NCBI GenBank assembly: GCA_029213265.1
Contig: JARGNG010000001.1
Span: 170,206 to 234,205, forward strand
From: Verrucomicrobiales bacterium
Lineage (GTDB): Bacteria; Verrucomicrobiota; Verrucomicrobiia; Verrucomicrobiales; DEV007
Direction: 5' to 3'
DNA: 64,000 bases
Every line of letters starts with the position of its first letter. The first letter of the stretch is position 1. The notes beneath the pieces are model-generated. The model searched no databases. It was not told the DNA's origin and saw nothing but the letters and a program-made list of their open reading frames with translations. Made by a program: the position numbers and the translations under genes. Positions 1 through 9,411 of the stretch are shown one piece after another.

Positions 1-17
1 GCGGCCCGGTAATTCGC

Positions 18-1595
18 CTAGCCCGCTATCTTTTGCGCGCCCGGTCGGCCGCTTTCGACGACGAAGGTGGCCTTGGTCTCCACCGGTGCTCCCGGCTTGT
101 CCACGTAAGGTGTGGTCCGGAGAAAGGTGGTCCAGGTTTCCGGAGTGATTTCGCAGGAGACGTAGCCGCGATTGGAATTGTAGAACTTTACGAAATCATT
201 CTGCGCGGCGGCCCGCTCGTATTCGGGGATCACGTTGCCGCCGTTCCCGGCTGAGGTCATTGAGGTGCCGACAAATTCCGTGCCGACAATGGGAGACTTC
301 GGATCTTCGAAATCGAGTTGGAGATCGTTGACCCAGTTCAGATGAATGTCGCCGGTGAGGACGACCGGGTTCGATATCTTTCGATCGTGAAAGAACCGCA
401 GAAGTCGCCGCCGACTCACTTCATAACCGGGCCACTGGTCCATGCTGTAGAGCTTTTCCTCACCCTCGCCCCGGTTGAGGGGAGCCATCATGACCTGCTG
501 CGCGAGCACGTTCCAATTCGATTCGGACTCGAGAAGGTTTCGCATGAGCCAGTTTTCCTGCCTTCTTCCGAGCATCGTCGCTTTCGGATCGAAAACCTTT
601 CCTTCCATCGGCTTCTGGTGATCGCCGTTGGGCTGGTCGGTCCGATACTGACGGGTATCGAGAACCTGGAAGTTGGCGAGTCGGCCGTAACGACACTCCC
701 GGTAGAGTGTCATGTCAGGACCCTGAGGGAAAGAACGCCGTCGCAGTGGCATGAATTCATAGTAGGCCTGGTAGGCATCCATGCGTCGCTGGAGAAAGAC
801 TTCCGGGGACACCCCGTCCTCTTCAGAAACGAGGTTGGCGCAATTGTTATCAAACTCATGATCATCCCAGGTCACGAGCCAGGGAAAGAGGCGGTGCGTT
901 TCCTGCAGTGTTTCGTCGAGCCGATACTGAGCGTAGCGGGTCCGGTACTCGTCGAGCGTTTCGACCTCCTTGCCGATGTGTTTCCGGGGACGATTGTCGA
1001 TTCCGCCATATTCATAGATGTAGTCGCCAAGGTGAACGACGAGATCGAGGTCCTCCTTCTGCATGTGAGGATAGCCGTTGAAATAACCGCTTTCGAAATG
1101 CTGGCAGGAGGTAAAGGCAAAACGAACGAGGTCCGGCGAGGCATCGTGAGCCGGCGCGGTTCGAGTCCGGCCGATCGGACTGGTTTCGTTTCCGGCATGA
1201 AAACGGTAGTAATACCAGCGATGAGATCCGAGACCGTCCACCTCAACGTGAACCGAGTGACCCAGTTGCGGCATCGCGAGTGCATCGCCCGCCTTGGCAA
1301 GATTCTTGAACTGCTCATCGGTGGCGATCTCCCAGCGGACCCGGACCGGTTCCGGATCCATCCCTCCGCCATCAAGCGGTTTCGGAGCGAGTCGGGTCCA
1401 TAGAACGACACCGTCCGGCTCCGGATCGCCGGAGGCAACTCCCAGGGTGAAAGGATTGTCGCTGAATTTCGGCTTTTCGTTGATTCTGCCTTCGGCGCGG
1501 AGCGCAGCATAGGGAATCGCGGAAACAGTGGCAAGGTAGGCGAGAAAGGAACGTCTTTCGATACCGTAGCGACGGGAAGAAGGGCGGTGATTCAT
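18..1595 (-). CDS. phoD: PhoD-family alkaline phosphatase / phosphodiesterase
   Basis: The 525-residue protein opens with a twin-arginine signal (ERRSFLAYLA, residues 13-22) followed by a hydrophobic stretch, so it is probably exported folded by Tat. The PhoD N-terminal domain follows (NPFTLGVASGDP, WTRLAP), then the metallophosphatase core with HLGDYIYEYG, TWDDHEFDNN and VVLTGDIHLNW, which supply the Asp/His metal ligands. Family members hydrolyse phosphomono- and phosphodiesters using Ca/Fe in the periplasm. Length and motif order are normal. The ATG start at 1595 gives an intact Tat signal. It lies 138 bases downstream of the sulfatase/dehydrogenase operon on the same strand, separated by a hairpin, so it may be an independent unit. 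No Pho box was recognised. Confidence 0.93.
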   Translation of the reverse strand: MNHRPSSRRYGIERRSFLAYLATVSAIPYAALRAEGRINEKPKFSDNPFTLGVASGDPEPDGVVLWTRLAPKPLDGGGMDPEPVRVRWEIATDEQFKNLAKAGDALAMPQLGHSVHVEVDGLGSHRWYYYRFHAGNETSPIGRTRTAPAHDASPDLVRFAFTSCQHFESGYFNGYPHMQKEDLDLVVHLGDYIYEYGGIDNRPRKHIGKEVETLDEYRTRYAQYRLDETLQETHRLFPWLVTWDDHEFDNNCANLVSEEDGVSPEVFLQRRMDAYQAYYEFMPLRRRSFPQGPDMTLYRECRYGRLANFQVLDTRQYRTDQPNGDHQKPMEGKVFDPKATMLGRRQENWLMRNLLESESNWNVLAQQVMMAPLNRGEGEEKLYSMDQWPGYEVSRRRLLRFFHDRKISNPVVLTGDIHLNWVNDLQLDFEDPKSPIVGTEFVGTSMTSAGNGGNVIPEYERAAAQNDFVKFYNSNRGYVSCEITPETWTTFLRTTPYVDKPGAPVETKATFVVESGRPGAQKIAG

Positions 1596-1650
1596 GCCTC
1601 AGGATAAGGAGCTGTTGGAAATCGATGCAATCGTTGACTCGCCGCAAATC

Positions 1651-1697
1651 CGGCCTCGTCGGAAGGCTTGCAAAGCAGCCTTCGCGGGCGGAGGCCG
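1651..1697. repeat. Nested inverted repeat (hairpin) between two minus-strand genes
   Basis: Outer arms CGGCCTC (1651-1657) and GAGGCCG (1691-1697) enclose inner arms GAAGGCT (1662-1668) and AGCCTTC (1677-1683), giving a stacked hairpin with an 8-base loop. No T-run follows on the minus strand, so it is not a classic intrinsic terminator. It may be a transcript-end or processing structure after the FG-GAP/dehydrogenase gene, or a REP-like element. Confidence 0.5.
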
Positions 1698-1733
1698 AAG
1701 CGTGCCCCTCCTGAACCGGCCTTTTGGGGAAGA

Positions 1734-4700
1734 CTACTTCACTTCGATCCGATCTATTCCGACCATGTAGCTGGGCAGCGCTTCCGGATTCTTTCCGGTG
1801 ATATGGACGTCAATCTGGAGCGGTTCACTGGGACTGATGTTTACGTTCTCAAATCGAATCGGTTCACCGGGGAGAACAGTTTCCGTGTAGAAGTCCACCT
1901 CACGAAGCTGTCCGTTGATGGCGATTTTCACCTGGGCGTAGTCTTTTGCTGTCGTCGGGAAAAGGACCAGGTTGTGATTGCCGGGTTTGAGACCCTCGAG
2001 TTTTAAGGTGAGAATGTCGCCCGGTTGTGCGCCGGTCCACCAGAGCTGGTGGCTCCCGGACCAGGCCGGGCCGAAGTTGGACATGCCTTGAGGTCTCAGT
2101 TGGCCGGACTTTGGCGCAAAGTTTTCGACAAGCGATTCGGCTTCGATCCGCGTGACTCCCTTTGCCGGGGGAGGGACTTCACTTGCTTGCGAAACCGGCT
2201 TCTTTTCTCCAGGCAATGGCACCTGTTGGGAGCTTGCCAGATACTTCACGAGGTCGGCGACCTGTTCGATCTTCATCGTGTCGAAAAGGCCGGCAGGCAT
2301 GAGGGATTGGGCCATCTGCTGCCGCTCCTTGATCTCAGTGATCTTCACGTCGGTATCGGTGCCGCCGGGCATGGATACGGTGACGAACTCCGGTGTCTCC
2401 GCTTTCACCATCCCGCTGATGGTGGAGCCGTCCTTCATTGTGAAAATGTTCAGCAGGTATTCTCTTCCGACTACGGAACTCGGAGCGAGAACATTCTCCA
2501 ACAGATAGGCGAGGTCAGCACGATTGGATCCGGTTAGGTCAGGGCCGAGTGCAATGCCCTCTCCGAAAAGCTGGTGGCAGGTTCCGCAAGTCATGGTGTA
2601 GGTCTGTCGGCCGCGGGAGGCGTCGGCCTTCGCCATGACCTTGGGATTCAATTTCTTTTTCCATTCTTCGATGGCAGCCGTGAGCCCGGCAATGTCGACA
2701 CCACCGCCTCCACGAAGCCAGTTTTTATCGATCAGTGCGGTGATCTTCTCATTTTCGAACCGCTCGAACTGGTCGAGCATGACGGGGGAAACAAGTGAGG
2801 ATTCGAGCTTCTTTCCATCAACCGCTTCGAGAAGAGCCAGCGCCATTTCAGGACGGGAGGCGAGGAGGTTGATTGCTTCATTCCGCTGCTTCAGTGGCAA
2901 GCCGGGAAGAACCGCCACGATTGCGTTGGCGGTCTCGGAACCGGGGTGCCGTCGCAGAGCCGCGATCGCAGCGGGGCGAAGGGGCGCTACCGGCAGAAGT
3001 TCACGGGCGAGGGCTCCAAGTTCGGGGTCGCGTCCGACCGTAAGCAGTTCGAGCGCTTCGATGCGTTGCCCGGGGCCGGTCTTCTCGTTGCGGGCGACCG
3101 TTCTCCAATGCGGGAAAAATTCGGGATCACCAAATCGAGCGCCCATTTTCCGAAGAAGAGTTTCCTGCCCATGACCGGTGCTAAAGGATCGACCCTGTTT
3201 CTTTGCTTCCTCCCAGCCATCCGGCCTCTCAACCGGGGGAAGACTTTCCAAAGCGGTGAGCAGTTGGTTGGCCTGCCCCGTCCAATCCTTCATTTGCGCC
3301 TTCGACAGGGAATCCATGATGGCGGAACGACCTTCCGGGAAAACTGCGGCACGACGAGTGAGGAAGTCCTTCAGCATGGGCCACGATGTCCGGCTGACCA
3401 GTTCGAGCGCCCTGCCCGGATCGGCTTCGACAAGGGGTGCGATTCCGTACCAGGTCAGGTAGGGAATGTTTCGATCGCGCTCGCTGCGACCGTGCGCAAT
3501 CAGTCCCCGTGCCAATTCCCAGCGTTGCTCCAGGGGCAGTGTCTGCAGCTTCGAGGCGAGATAGCGACGAACGACCAACGACTCTTCGGTCTTCGACATT
3601 TCGATGAGGCGGGGGAGGGTGCCTTCATTGGCAACGGCAATCTGTATGGCCCATCCACGGATGTGTTCATCCGGGTCGGAGAGTGCCGCCATCAAATGCT
3701 TTTCGTCGACCGTTCCCGTGACGTGACGAGTCCAGAGCGCCCGGAGCCGAAAGGGAGTCTCACGGGAGTGTTCATTTTCAAACTCTGTCAGGGCGGCTGC
3801 GACGGCTTTGTGGTCGAGAGAGACGACCGCGGCGCGCTCTTGAAGAAGGCGTTGCGCCTGCCGAGCGTGAAAGGTGTTTTCTGATGCTAACAAAGCCACG
3901 AGAGCCTCATCGTCGCGCTCCGGCAGATCCAGCGCCGTCGTTTTGGCATCGCCATGACGAACCCGGAAGATGCGTCCGTTGCTTCGGTCCCAGGCTTCGA
4001 CATCGCGGTGGTGGCAGGTTTGCCCGTCGACCCAATCGGAATAGTAGAGCGCCCCGTCGGGTCCCTGCATGACTCCCACTCCGACGGTGTCATGATTATT
4101 TGTCAGGAGGAAATCCGGACGGTGCCTCGCGAGGTAGCCCGATCCGTCGACGCCGAGGTCCTCCCGCACGATGCGGTGTCCGTGCAGGTTGTGGAAATAC
4201 ATCTGCCGGCGATAGGAGGCAGGAAATTCCGGGGCATCGTAGTAGACCAGCCCGCAGTGGGCATGGCCGCCGCCGACCGTGTTGGTGAAATTAATTTCCT
4301 CTTCCGGCTCGTCCCCTTTGTTTCCCCTCCACTCGGTCCAGAGGATCCTCATGTTGCCGGTGTAGTGACTGTGATCCGCAATCGTCTTGATGTCATCAAA
4401 GGTGAAGGGATCGAAATGCTGACCGGCCTGTCGGAAATATCGACCACCATGGCTCAAGTGATAGAAATGGGGAATGACGCAGGCGCTGACGAAGAAGTCC
4501 CCGTATTCGTTGAAGTCGACGCCCCAGGGATTGCTCGTTCCGTGGGCGTAGACCTCAAACTCTTTGGAGACAGGATGAAAGCGCCACACCCCCGCATTGA
4601 TGGGGATACGCTGTTCATCCGGTGTGCCCGGCTTCCCGACTTTGGAATGGGTAAAGACGCCATGGCAGCCGTAGAGCCAGCCGTCGGGTCCCCAGGTGAA

Positions 4701-6362
4701 TGCATTCAGCGTTTCGTGAGTATCCTGCCAGCCCCAGCCATCGAGAAGAATCTCGGGTTCGCCGTCGGGTTGGTCGTTTTGATCTTTGTCAGGATAGAAA
4801 AGGAGGTAGGGCGCGGCGCCGACGTAGACACCTCCGAATCCGATTTCGATTCCGCTGGCGAGATTGATGTTCTCGGCGAAGACCTTGCGGGTTTCGAAGC
4901 TGCCGTTGGAATCAGCGTCTTCAAAAATGAGGATGCGGTCTTTCCCCTCGTTGAAGTTACCCTCGTCCCGCACCGGATAGGTATGACCTTCGATCACCCA
5001 GATGCGGCCGCGCGCATCGAAGGTCATGGCAATGGGCTGAGTCAGGACGGGTTCGGCCGCGATGAGATCGATCGTGAATCCGTCGGGAGGCGAAGCCTGC
5101 TCGCGTGCCTCTTCCGGGGAGAGATTGTTTTTGTACTGATCCTGCGGCAGGTGTTCTCCGTGACTCCATTTCGGCAGTGCTGATATCTTGCCACCGGCGA
5201 TTCGCGTATGAACGAGGAGGCCCTTTTTGCTGCTGGTGACAATGTCAGGCTTTTGATCGCCGTCGAGATCGGTTACCTTCACCTCGACGCCCACCCCGGA
5301 ATCATGGTCAACAAGATGCGGAACCCAATCAATGGCACCGTCCTTTTCCGTATTCCGAAACCAGTAGAGAACCGCTTCCTGGAGTCCGCCCGGGTCACGA
5401 CCCTGGTGGGCAAAGTAGCGTTTGCCGGTGACAAAATCATTTCGCCCGTCGCCATCCATGTCGGCGAGGGCAAGCGCGTGAGGTTGAGAAAACGCGACGC
5501 CGTAGGGATTTTCAGTCGAGCTTTCCCCGACGATGTTGTGTCGGGAGAACTTGCCGGGAGCGTGCTGCTTGAACCAGGCGATGCCGTAGCCGTGCGCATT
5601 GAGAGAAGTGATGATGTCGTTGTCACCATCCTGATCGAGATCATCGATCAGGATTTGGGAACCGCCACCGCCGTAGGGGATCAGTGCCCACTTGTGTTTT
5701 TTCCAGGGGCCGGCGGAGCCGTCTTCGGGTTGCTCATACCAGTGCATCTTCTCGATGACATCGGCACGGCCGTCACCGTTGATGTCCCCAACGCCCAGTC
5801 CGTGACCAAAGGGGGTAGCCGCTTCGCCGGTTGGCGAGATCGCGTGCCAGGTCCAGGGCTTTGTCGCATCGTCGCTGGCTTCGAAGTAGCCGTAGGCTTT
5901 CTCCCTCGCACAGACAATTTCGGGATGCCCTCCGGGAATGAGGTCGACAAGGTGAGGGGATTCGTTCGCGACTTGATCAGCCACTTCGACCATTTCCCAT
6001 CGCTCTTGATCGCTGTTCAGATAGAGGCGGGCGGATTTTCCGGGGAAGCCGAAAACAAGTATGTCGTTCTTTCCGTCTGCGTTGAAGTCCCTGACAAAGC
6101 TGAAAAAATTGTCGGAGTAACCGCTTCCTCCATCGAAGGGTTCACCGTCAGCGAAGCGCGTCTGCTTTTGAAAATCCGGACCGGCGAACCAGAAGGGGCC
6201 ATAAGTAATGTCGACCTTGCCGTCTCCGTTGAGATCTCCCACTCCGGCTCCTTCGGCATAGAAGTCAGACAGCAGGGATGTCGTTTTCCATTGGTCTGCG
6301 GCCACGGTGGAGATCACCAGAGGTAGGGTTGCCAGGAGGAAGAATTTCCGGGAGGTAGGCAT
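1734..6362 (-). CDS. FG-GAP/VCBS propeller - PVC membrane-bound dehydrogenase - HEAT - cytochrome c fusion protein
   Basis: The start is placed at the ATG at 6362, which overlaps the upstream sulfatase stop (TGATG) and opens a signal peptide (MPTSRKFFLLATLPLVIS). The 1542-residue secreted protein has, in order, FG-GAP-type repeats with Ca-binding loops (DLNGDGKVD, DINGDGRAD, DMDGDGRND; about 30-400), a PVC-type dehydrogenase propeller (about 420-800; MTFDARGRIWVIEG, WGPDGWLYGCHGVF), HEAT-like helices (about 830-1200), a heme c site CGTCH starting at residue 1259 with LGPDLTGSNR after it, and a C-terminal beta-sandwich. It is last in a five-gene overlapping operon. It probably oxidises a sugar or alcohol group in the periplasm and passes electrons to its own heme; the substrate is unknown. 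Cofactor (PQQ or other) cannot be read from the sequence. Confidence 0.88.
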   Translation of the reverse strand: MPTSRKFFLLATLPLVISTVAADQWKTTSLLSDFYAEGAGVGDLNGDGKVDITYGPFWFAGPDFQKQTRFADGEPFDGGSGYSDNFFSFVRDFNADGKNDILVFGFPGKSARLYLNSDQERWEMVEVADQVANESPHLVDLIPGGHPEIVCAREKAYGYFEASDDATKPWTWHAISPTGEAATPFGHGLGVGDINGDGRADVIEKMHWYEQPEDGSAGPWKKHKWALIPYGGGGSQILIDDLDQDGDNDIITSLNAHGYGIAWFKQHAPGKFSRHNIVGESSTENPYGVAFSQPHALALADMDGDGRNDFVTGKRYFAHQGRDPGGLQEAVLYWFRNTEKDGAIDWVPHLVDHDSGVGVEVKVTDLDGDQKPDIVTSSKKGLLVHTRIAGGKISALPKWSHGEHLPQDQYKNNLSPEEAREQASPPDGFTIDLIAAEPVLTQPIAMTFDARGRIWVIEGHTYPVRDEGNFNEGKDRILIFEDADSNGSFETRKVFAENINLASGIEIGFGGVYVGAAPYLLFYPDKDQNDQPDGEPEILLDGWGWQDTHETLNAFTWGPDGWLYGCHGVFTHSKVGKPGTPDEQRIPINAGVWRFHPVSKEFEVYAHGTSNPWGVDFNEYGDFFVSACVIPHFYHLSHGGRYFRQAGQHFDPFTFDDIKTIADHSHYTGNMRILWTEWRGNKGDEPEEEINFTNTVGGGHAHCGLVYYDAPEFPASYRRQMYFHNLHGHRIVREDLGVDGSGYLARHRPDFLLTNNHDTVGVGVMQGPDGALYYSDWVDGQTCHHRDVEAWDRSNGRIFRVRHGDAKTTALDLPERDDEALVALLASENTFHARQAQRLLQERAAVVSLDHKAVAAALTEFENEHSRETPFRLRALWTRHVTGTVDEKHLMAALSDPDEHIRGWAIQIAVANEGTLPRLIEMSKTEESLVVRRYLASKLQTLPLEQRWELARGLIAHGRSERDRNIPYLTWYGIAPLVEADPGRALELVSRTSWPMLKDFLTRRAAVFPEGRSAIMDSLSKAQMKDWTGQANQLLTALESLPPVERPDGWEEAKKQGRSFSTGHGQETLLRKMGARFGDPEFFPHWRTVARNEKTGPGQRIEALELLTVGRDPELGALARELLPVAPLRPAAIAALRRHPGSETANAIVAVLPGLPLKQRNEAINLLASRPEMALALLEAVDGKKLESSLVSPVMLDQFERFENEKITALIDKNWLRGGGGVDIAGLTAAIEEWKKKLNPKVMAKADASRGRQTYTMTCGTCHQLFGEGIALGPDLTGSNRADLAYLLENVLAPSSVVGREYLLNIFTMKDGSTISGMVKAETPEFVTVSMPGGTDTDVKITEIKERQQMAQSLMPAGLFDTMKIEQVADLVKYLASSQQVPLPGEKKPVSQASEVPPPAKGVTRIEAESLVENFAPKSGQLRPQGMSNFGPAWSGSHQLWWTGAQPGDILTLKLEGLKPGNHNLVLFPTTAKDYAQVKIAINGQLREVDFYTETVLPGEPIRFENVNISPSEPLQIDVHITGKNPEALPSYMVGIDRIEVK

Positions 6363-7906
6363 CACTGTTTTCTGGTTGGCATCGAAGCTCCGGTGTTCTC
6401 CCTCCATTGGCGGAGCGCGGTAAGGAGTTCCCGGGTCTTTTCAGGATATTCTTTGCTGAGATCCCGATTCTCACTGGGATCTTCTTTCAGGTTGAAGAGC
6501 TGGACAGATCCGTTTTCAAAATACTCAATCAATTTAAAGTCTCCGTCGCGAACCGCCCCGCCGGGACTTTGCATGCCATGGTTGCTGTAGTGGGGGAAGT
6601 GCCAGAACAGAGGGCCGCGTTCAAATGACTTCTTCTCCATCAAGTGTACTAAACTGACTCCGTCGATTTCGGTGCCGGGACGCTTGCTGATGCCCACTGC
6701 TTCCAGGACTGTCGGAAAATAGTCCGTTCCGGTGACGGGTTCGTCGCAGGTCGTTCCTGCGGCCACTCTGCCCGGCCACTTGATGATTGCGGGCACGCGA
6801 ATGCCACCCTCATAGAGCCACCCTTTGGCCCCGCGGAGGGGGAGGTTGGAGGTGGAAAAGGCACGATCCAATTTGTCTTTTGCGACGACACGCTTGGGAT
6901 TTCCGAAATTACCTCCCGACATGCCACCATTGTCGGAAGTGAAGATGACGAGGGTATTTTTTGTCAGATTGAGTTCCTCCAGTTTTGCCACGACCCGTCC
7001 GAGGCTTTCATCCATCGCCTCGACCATGGCCGCAAACTGTGGATTGTCCTGGTGTTGCTTGATTTTCACGGTCCGGTTCGGGAGTACCTTGAAGCCTGAA
7101 TGGGAGGGCCTATTGAGCAATTGATCCAGTTCGTCGCGTGTCAGGGGATCTGGATCGTCGGGGTTTCCTTCGAGGATGAACCCGGGTCCTTCGGGTGGTT
7201 CGATTTGAGCGAGCCTGTCTTCGTATTTTTTGACAAGGTCGGGGCGTCCATCGATTGGATCGTGCACAGCGAAATGACTCAGGTAAAGAAAAAAGGGCTC
7301 GTCCCTGCTCTCTTCGATAAAACCGAGTGCCTCGTCGGTGAGACGGTCGGTGAGGTAGTCTCCCGGTTCCCCGGGGAGGCCTTCGAGCTGGAACGGCGCA
7401 TGGTATCCGGCCTTCGGCCACCCTTTGAACCAGTTTTGAGGCACCATGAGGTCGAAGCCCTGCTGCATAGGGCCGGCAGGATTCTCTCCGAGGTGCCATT
7501 TTCCAAAGTGCCCTGTCGCATAGCCGTGGGCCTTGAGAATTTCAGCGAGGGTGGATTCCTCCAGCGGCAGGGCCGGTCTGTTCTCCGGCTGCCGGAGACT
7601 CTGAAAGGGAAAATCCTTCCGGCCGCTGATCCAGTCGGTCAGGTGAAGGCGGGCCGGATATTTCCCGGTAAGAATCGAGGCCCGGGAGGGAGAGCAGACG
7701 TGGCAGGTTGCGTAGGCATCGGTGAAGCGGACGCCCTCCGCCGCAAGAGCGTCAATATGAGGGGTGTCGTAGAAAGTGCTCCCGTAGCAGCCGACATCGC
7801 TCCACCCGAGATCGTCGACGAGGAAGAAGACGATGTTGGGTGATTTCGCCCCGGCGATGCCGCAGAAAAACAGGGTGAGGCAGGTAAGTGAGATTCGGCT
7901 CATCAT
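6362..7906 (-). CDS. Secreted sulfatase (arylsulfatase-like, S1 family)
   Basis: The first methionine retained is at 7906, overlapping the upstream stop as ATGATG; a second in-frame ATG at 7903 would serve equally. A signal peptide follows (SRISLTCLTLFFCGIAGA). The mature part begins SPNIVFFLVDDLGWSDVGCYG, with the metal-binding DD, and carries the sulfatase signature CSPSR at about residue 71, whose Cys is converted to formylglycine. TSDNGG and GGIRVPAIIKWPG further along are typical of the family. It hydrolyses sulfate esters, probably from sulfated polysaccharide. It is translationally coupled to another sulfatase upstream and to the FG-GAP/dehydrogenase downstream. No maturation enzyme (FGE or anSME) is encoded in the window. 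Confidence 0.93.
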   Translation of the reverse strand: MMSRISLTCLTLFFCGIAGAKSPNIVFFLVDDLGWSDVGCYGSTFYDTPHIDALAAEGVRFTDAYATCHVCSPSRASILTGKYPARLHLTDWISGRKDFPFQSLRQPENRPALPLEESTLAEILKAHGYATGHFGKWHLGENPAGPMQQGFDLMVPQNWFKGWPKAGYHAPFQLEGLPGEPGDYLTDRLTDEALGFIEESRDEPFFLYLSHFAVHDPIDGRPDLVKKYEDRLAQIEPPEGPGFILEGNPDDPDPLTRDELDQLLNRPSHSGFKVLPNRTVKIKQHQDNPQFAAMVEAMDESLGRVVAKLEELNLTKNTLVIFTSDNGGMSGGNFGNPKRVVAKDKLDRAFSTSNLPLRGAKGWLYEGGIRVPAIIKWPGRVAAGTTCDEPVTGTDYFPTVLEAVGISKRPGTEIDGVSLVHLMEKKSFERGPLFWHFPHYSNHGMQSPGGAVRDGDFKLIEYFENGSVQLFNLKEDPSENRDLSKEYPEKTRELLTALRQWRENTGASMPTRKQ

Positions 7907-9411
7907 TTTGGTTCGTTTCGGTCCGGTTTCGGATCGACGTTCCAGCCCCGGGTGCTGATCTGGCCGTAGTAGGGGTAATAGTCCCATTCCACGGGGCCAC
8001 CGGCGACACGGGGGTCGCCGGTGGATTCGAGATGGTCGAAGAGTCGCTTCCGCAACGCGGCCTGCGTTTCGGCCATGCGAATTGAGCCTGCCAGGTTCAC
8101 CATCTGGTGGGGATCGGTCTTCAGGTCGTAGAGCTCCTCGGCAGGGCGCATGCCGAAGGCCAGCTCCGCGAGGCGGGCGACGCCGTGCTCGTTGCGATGC
8201 TCCATGAGAAAGGTCTTGGTGGGAGAGGAGTCGATCTCACCGAAGGGAATGGAACGGGCGCAGACCGAAGGATCCGGTGATCCGGACGGCCAGCGTGTCG
8301 GTTCGAAATTGTGAATGTAGAGAAACTCCGCCGTTCGAATCGCGCGGCAGGGGTAGCCCTTGCCCCCTTCGCGGCAGCCGTCGTGCCGCTCCATCGCGAT
8401 GAACGCGGCGTCGCGATTCTCCGGTTCTTCATCGCGGAAAATTCCGAGCAGGCTCCGGGCTGTCATCATTGTCGGCGGCTTCAGCCCGGCAGCTTGGAGA
8501 AAGGTCGGCGCGAGGTCGCTGAGGTTGACGAAGGCATCGACGGTTCGGCCTGGATCAGTGATTCCGTTAGGCCAGCGAATCGCCAGTGGAACTCGAGTGC
8601 CGCCATCGTAGAGGCTCGCCTTGGCGCGGGGAAACGGCATTCCGTGATCACTCGTTACCACGATTATCGTATTTTCCAATTGCCCGGATTCTTCCAGCAT
8701 TGCGATCGCCCGAGATACCATCAAATCGAAATGCTCGACTTCGACGAGGTAATCGAGGATGTCGCTGCGCACGATTTCGTTGTCGGGAAAAATCGGTGGG
8801 ACGATGACTTTGTTAAGATCTTTCCCCGTTCGTTTGCCAGCGCCCAACTCGTAGGCCCGATGCGGTTCGAATGTCCCGAGCCAGAAACAGAAGGGGCTGC
8901 CTTCCGGCATTCTCGCGAGGAAATCGGCGAAGTTAGCCGCGTAGTCCGTGTTCCGGATCGCCTTGAACGGCGGCTTGAGTTTCCTGGACTGAAATTCGGC
9001 TCCTGCCGGATTTTCAGTGCGCCCGCCTGGTTCGAGTCGACCCGGGCTCCAGCCTTTGCCGGTGTATCCTACGAAGTAGCCCGCTTCGTTCAACATCTCC
9101 GTGTAGGTGGCGAACCTGGCGGGTAGCGTGCTGTGAATGTTTCCTGCTTCTTCCAGCCGCCAGATCGACTGACCCGTCAAGATGGCGCTGCGCGAAGGGC
9201 CGCAGGTTGGCGCATCGCAAAAGGCATGGAGAAACCGCAGGCCTTCCCGCGCAATCCGGTCGAACCCAGGTGTTTGCACCACCGGATCGCCATTCGCACC
9301 GGTGTGGGCATAACTCTGGTCATCGGAGATGCAGAAGAGGATGTTGGGGCGCTCCCGAGCGAAGGCGCTCCCCGGCATGATTACCAGAAAGAAGAGGATG
9401 CGAATGATCAT
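7903..9411 (-). CDS. Secreted sulfatase (heparan N-sulfatase-like, S1 family)
   Basis: The start at 9411 overlaps the preceding gene by ATGA and gives a clean signal peptide (MIIRILFFLVIMPGSAFA). The mature protein starts RERPNILFCISDDQSYAHTG; the catalytic signature is CGPSR at about residue 70. VVTSDHGMPFPRAK and GTRVPLAIRWPNG are family motifs. The 'SDDQSY' opening and 'KASLYDGGTRVP' resemble sulfamidase-like sulfatases of PVC bacteria, but the subfamily cannot be fixed by eye. About 502 residues, normal length. Second-to-last sulfatase in a five-gene overlapping operon, so its product is made together with the ThuA-cytochrome and dehydrogenase proteins. Confidence 0.92.
   Translation of the reverse strand: MIIRILFFLVIMPGSAFARERPNILFCISDDQSYAHTGANGDPVVQTPGFDRIAREGLRFLHAFCDAPTCGPSRSAILTGQSIWRLEEAGNIHSTLPARFATYTEMLNEAGYFVGYTGKGWSPGRLEPGGRTENPAGAEFQSRKLKPPFKAIRNTDYAANFADFLARMPEGSPFCFWLGTFEPHRAYELGAGKRTGKDLNKVIVPPIFPDNEIVRSDILDYLVEVEHFDLMVSRAIAMLEESGQLENTIIVVTSDHGMPFPRAKASLYDGGTRVPLAIRWPNGITDPGRTVDAFVNLSDLAPTFLQAAGLKPPTMMTARSLLGIFRDEEPENRDAAFIAMERHDGCREGGKGYPCRAIRTAEFLYIHNFEPTRWPSGSPDPSVCARSIPFGEIDSSPTKTFLMEHRNEHGVARLAELAFGMRPAEELYDLKTDPHQMVNLAGSIRMAETQAALRKRLFDHLESTGDPRVAGGPVEWDYYPYYGQISTRGWNVDPKPDRNEPK

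Noticed and set aside
318..1403. 361-codon plus-strand frame opposite PhoD
   Set aside because: Antisense shadow of a well-supported phosphatase; composition unlike a protein.
5208..6326. 372-codon plus-strand frame opposite the FG-GAP protein
   Set aside because: Shadow frame; the opposite strand has clear Ca-binding repeats and signal peptide.
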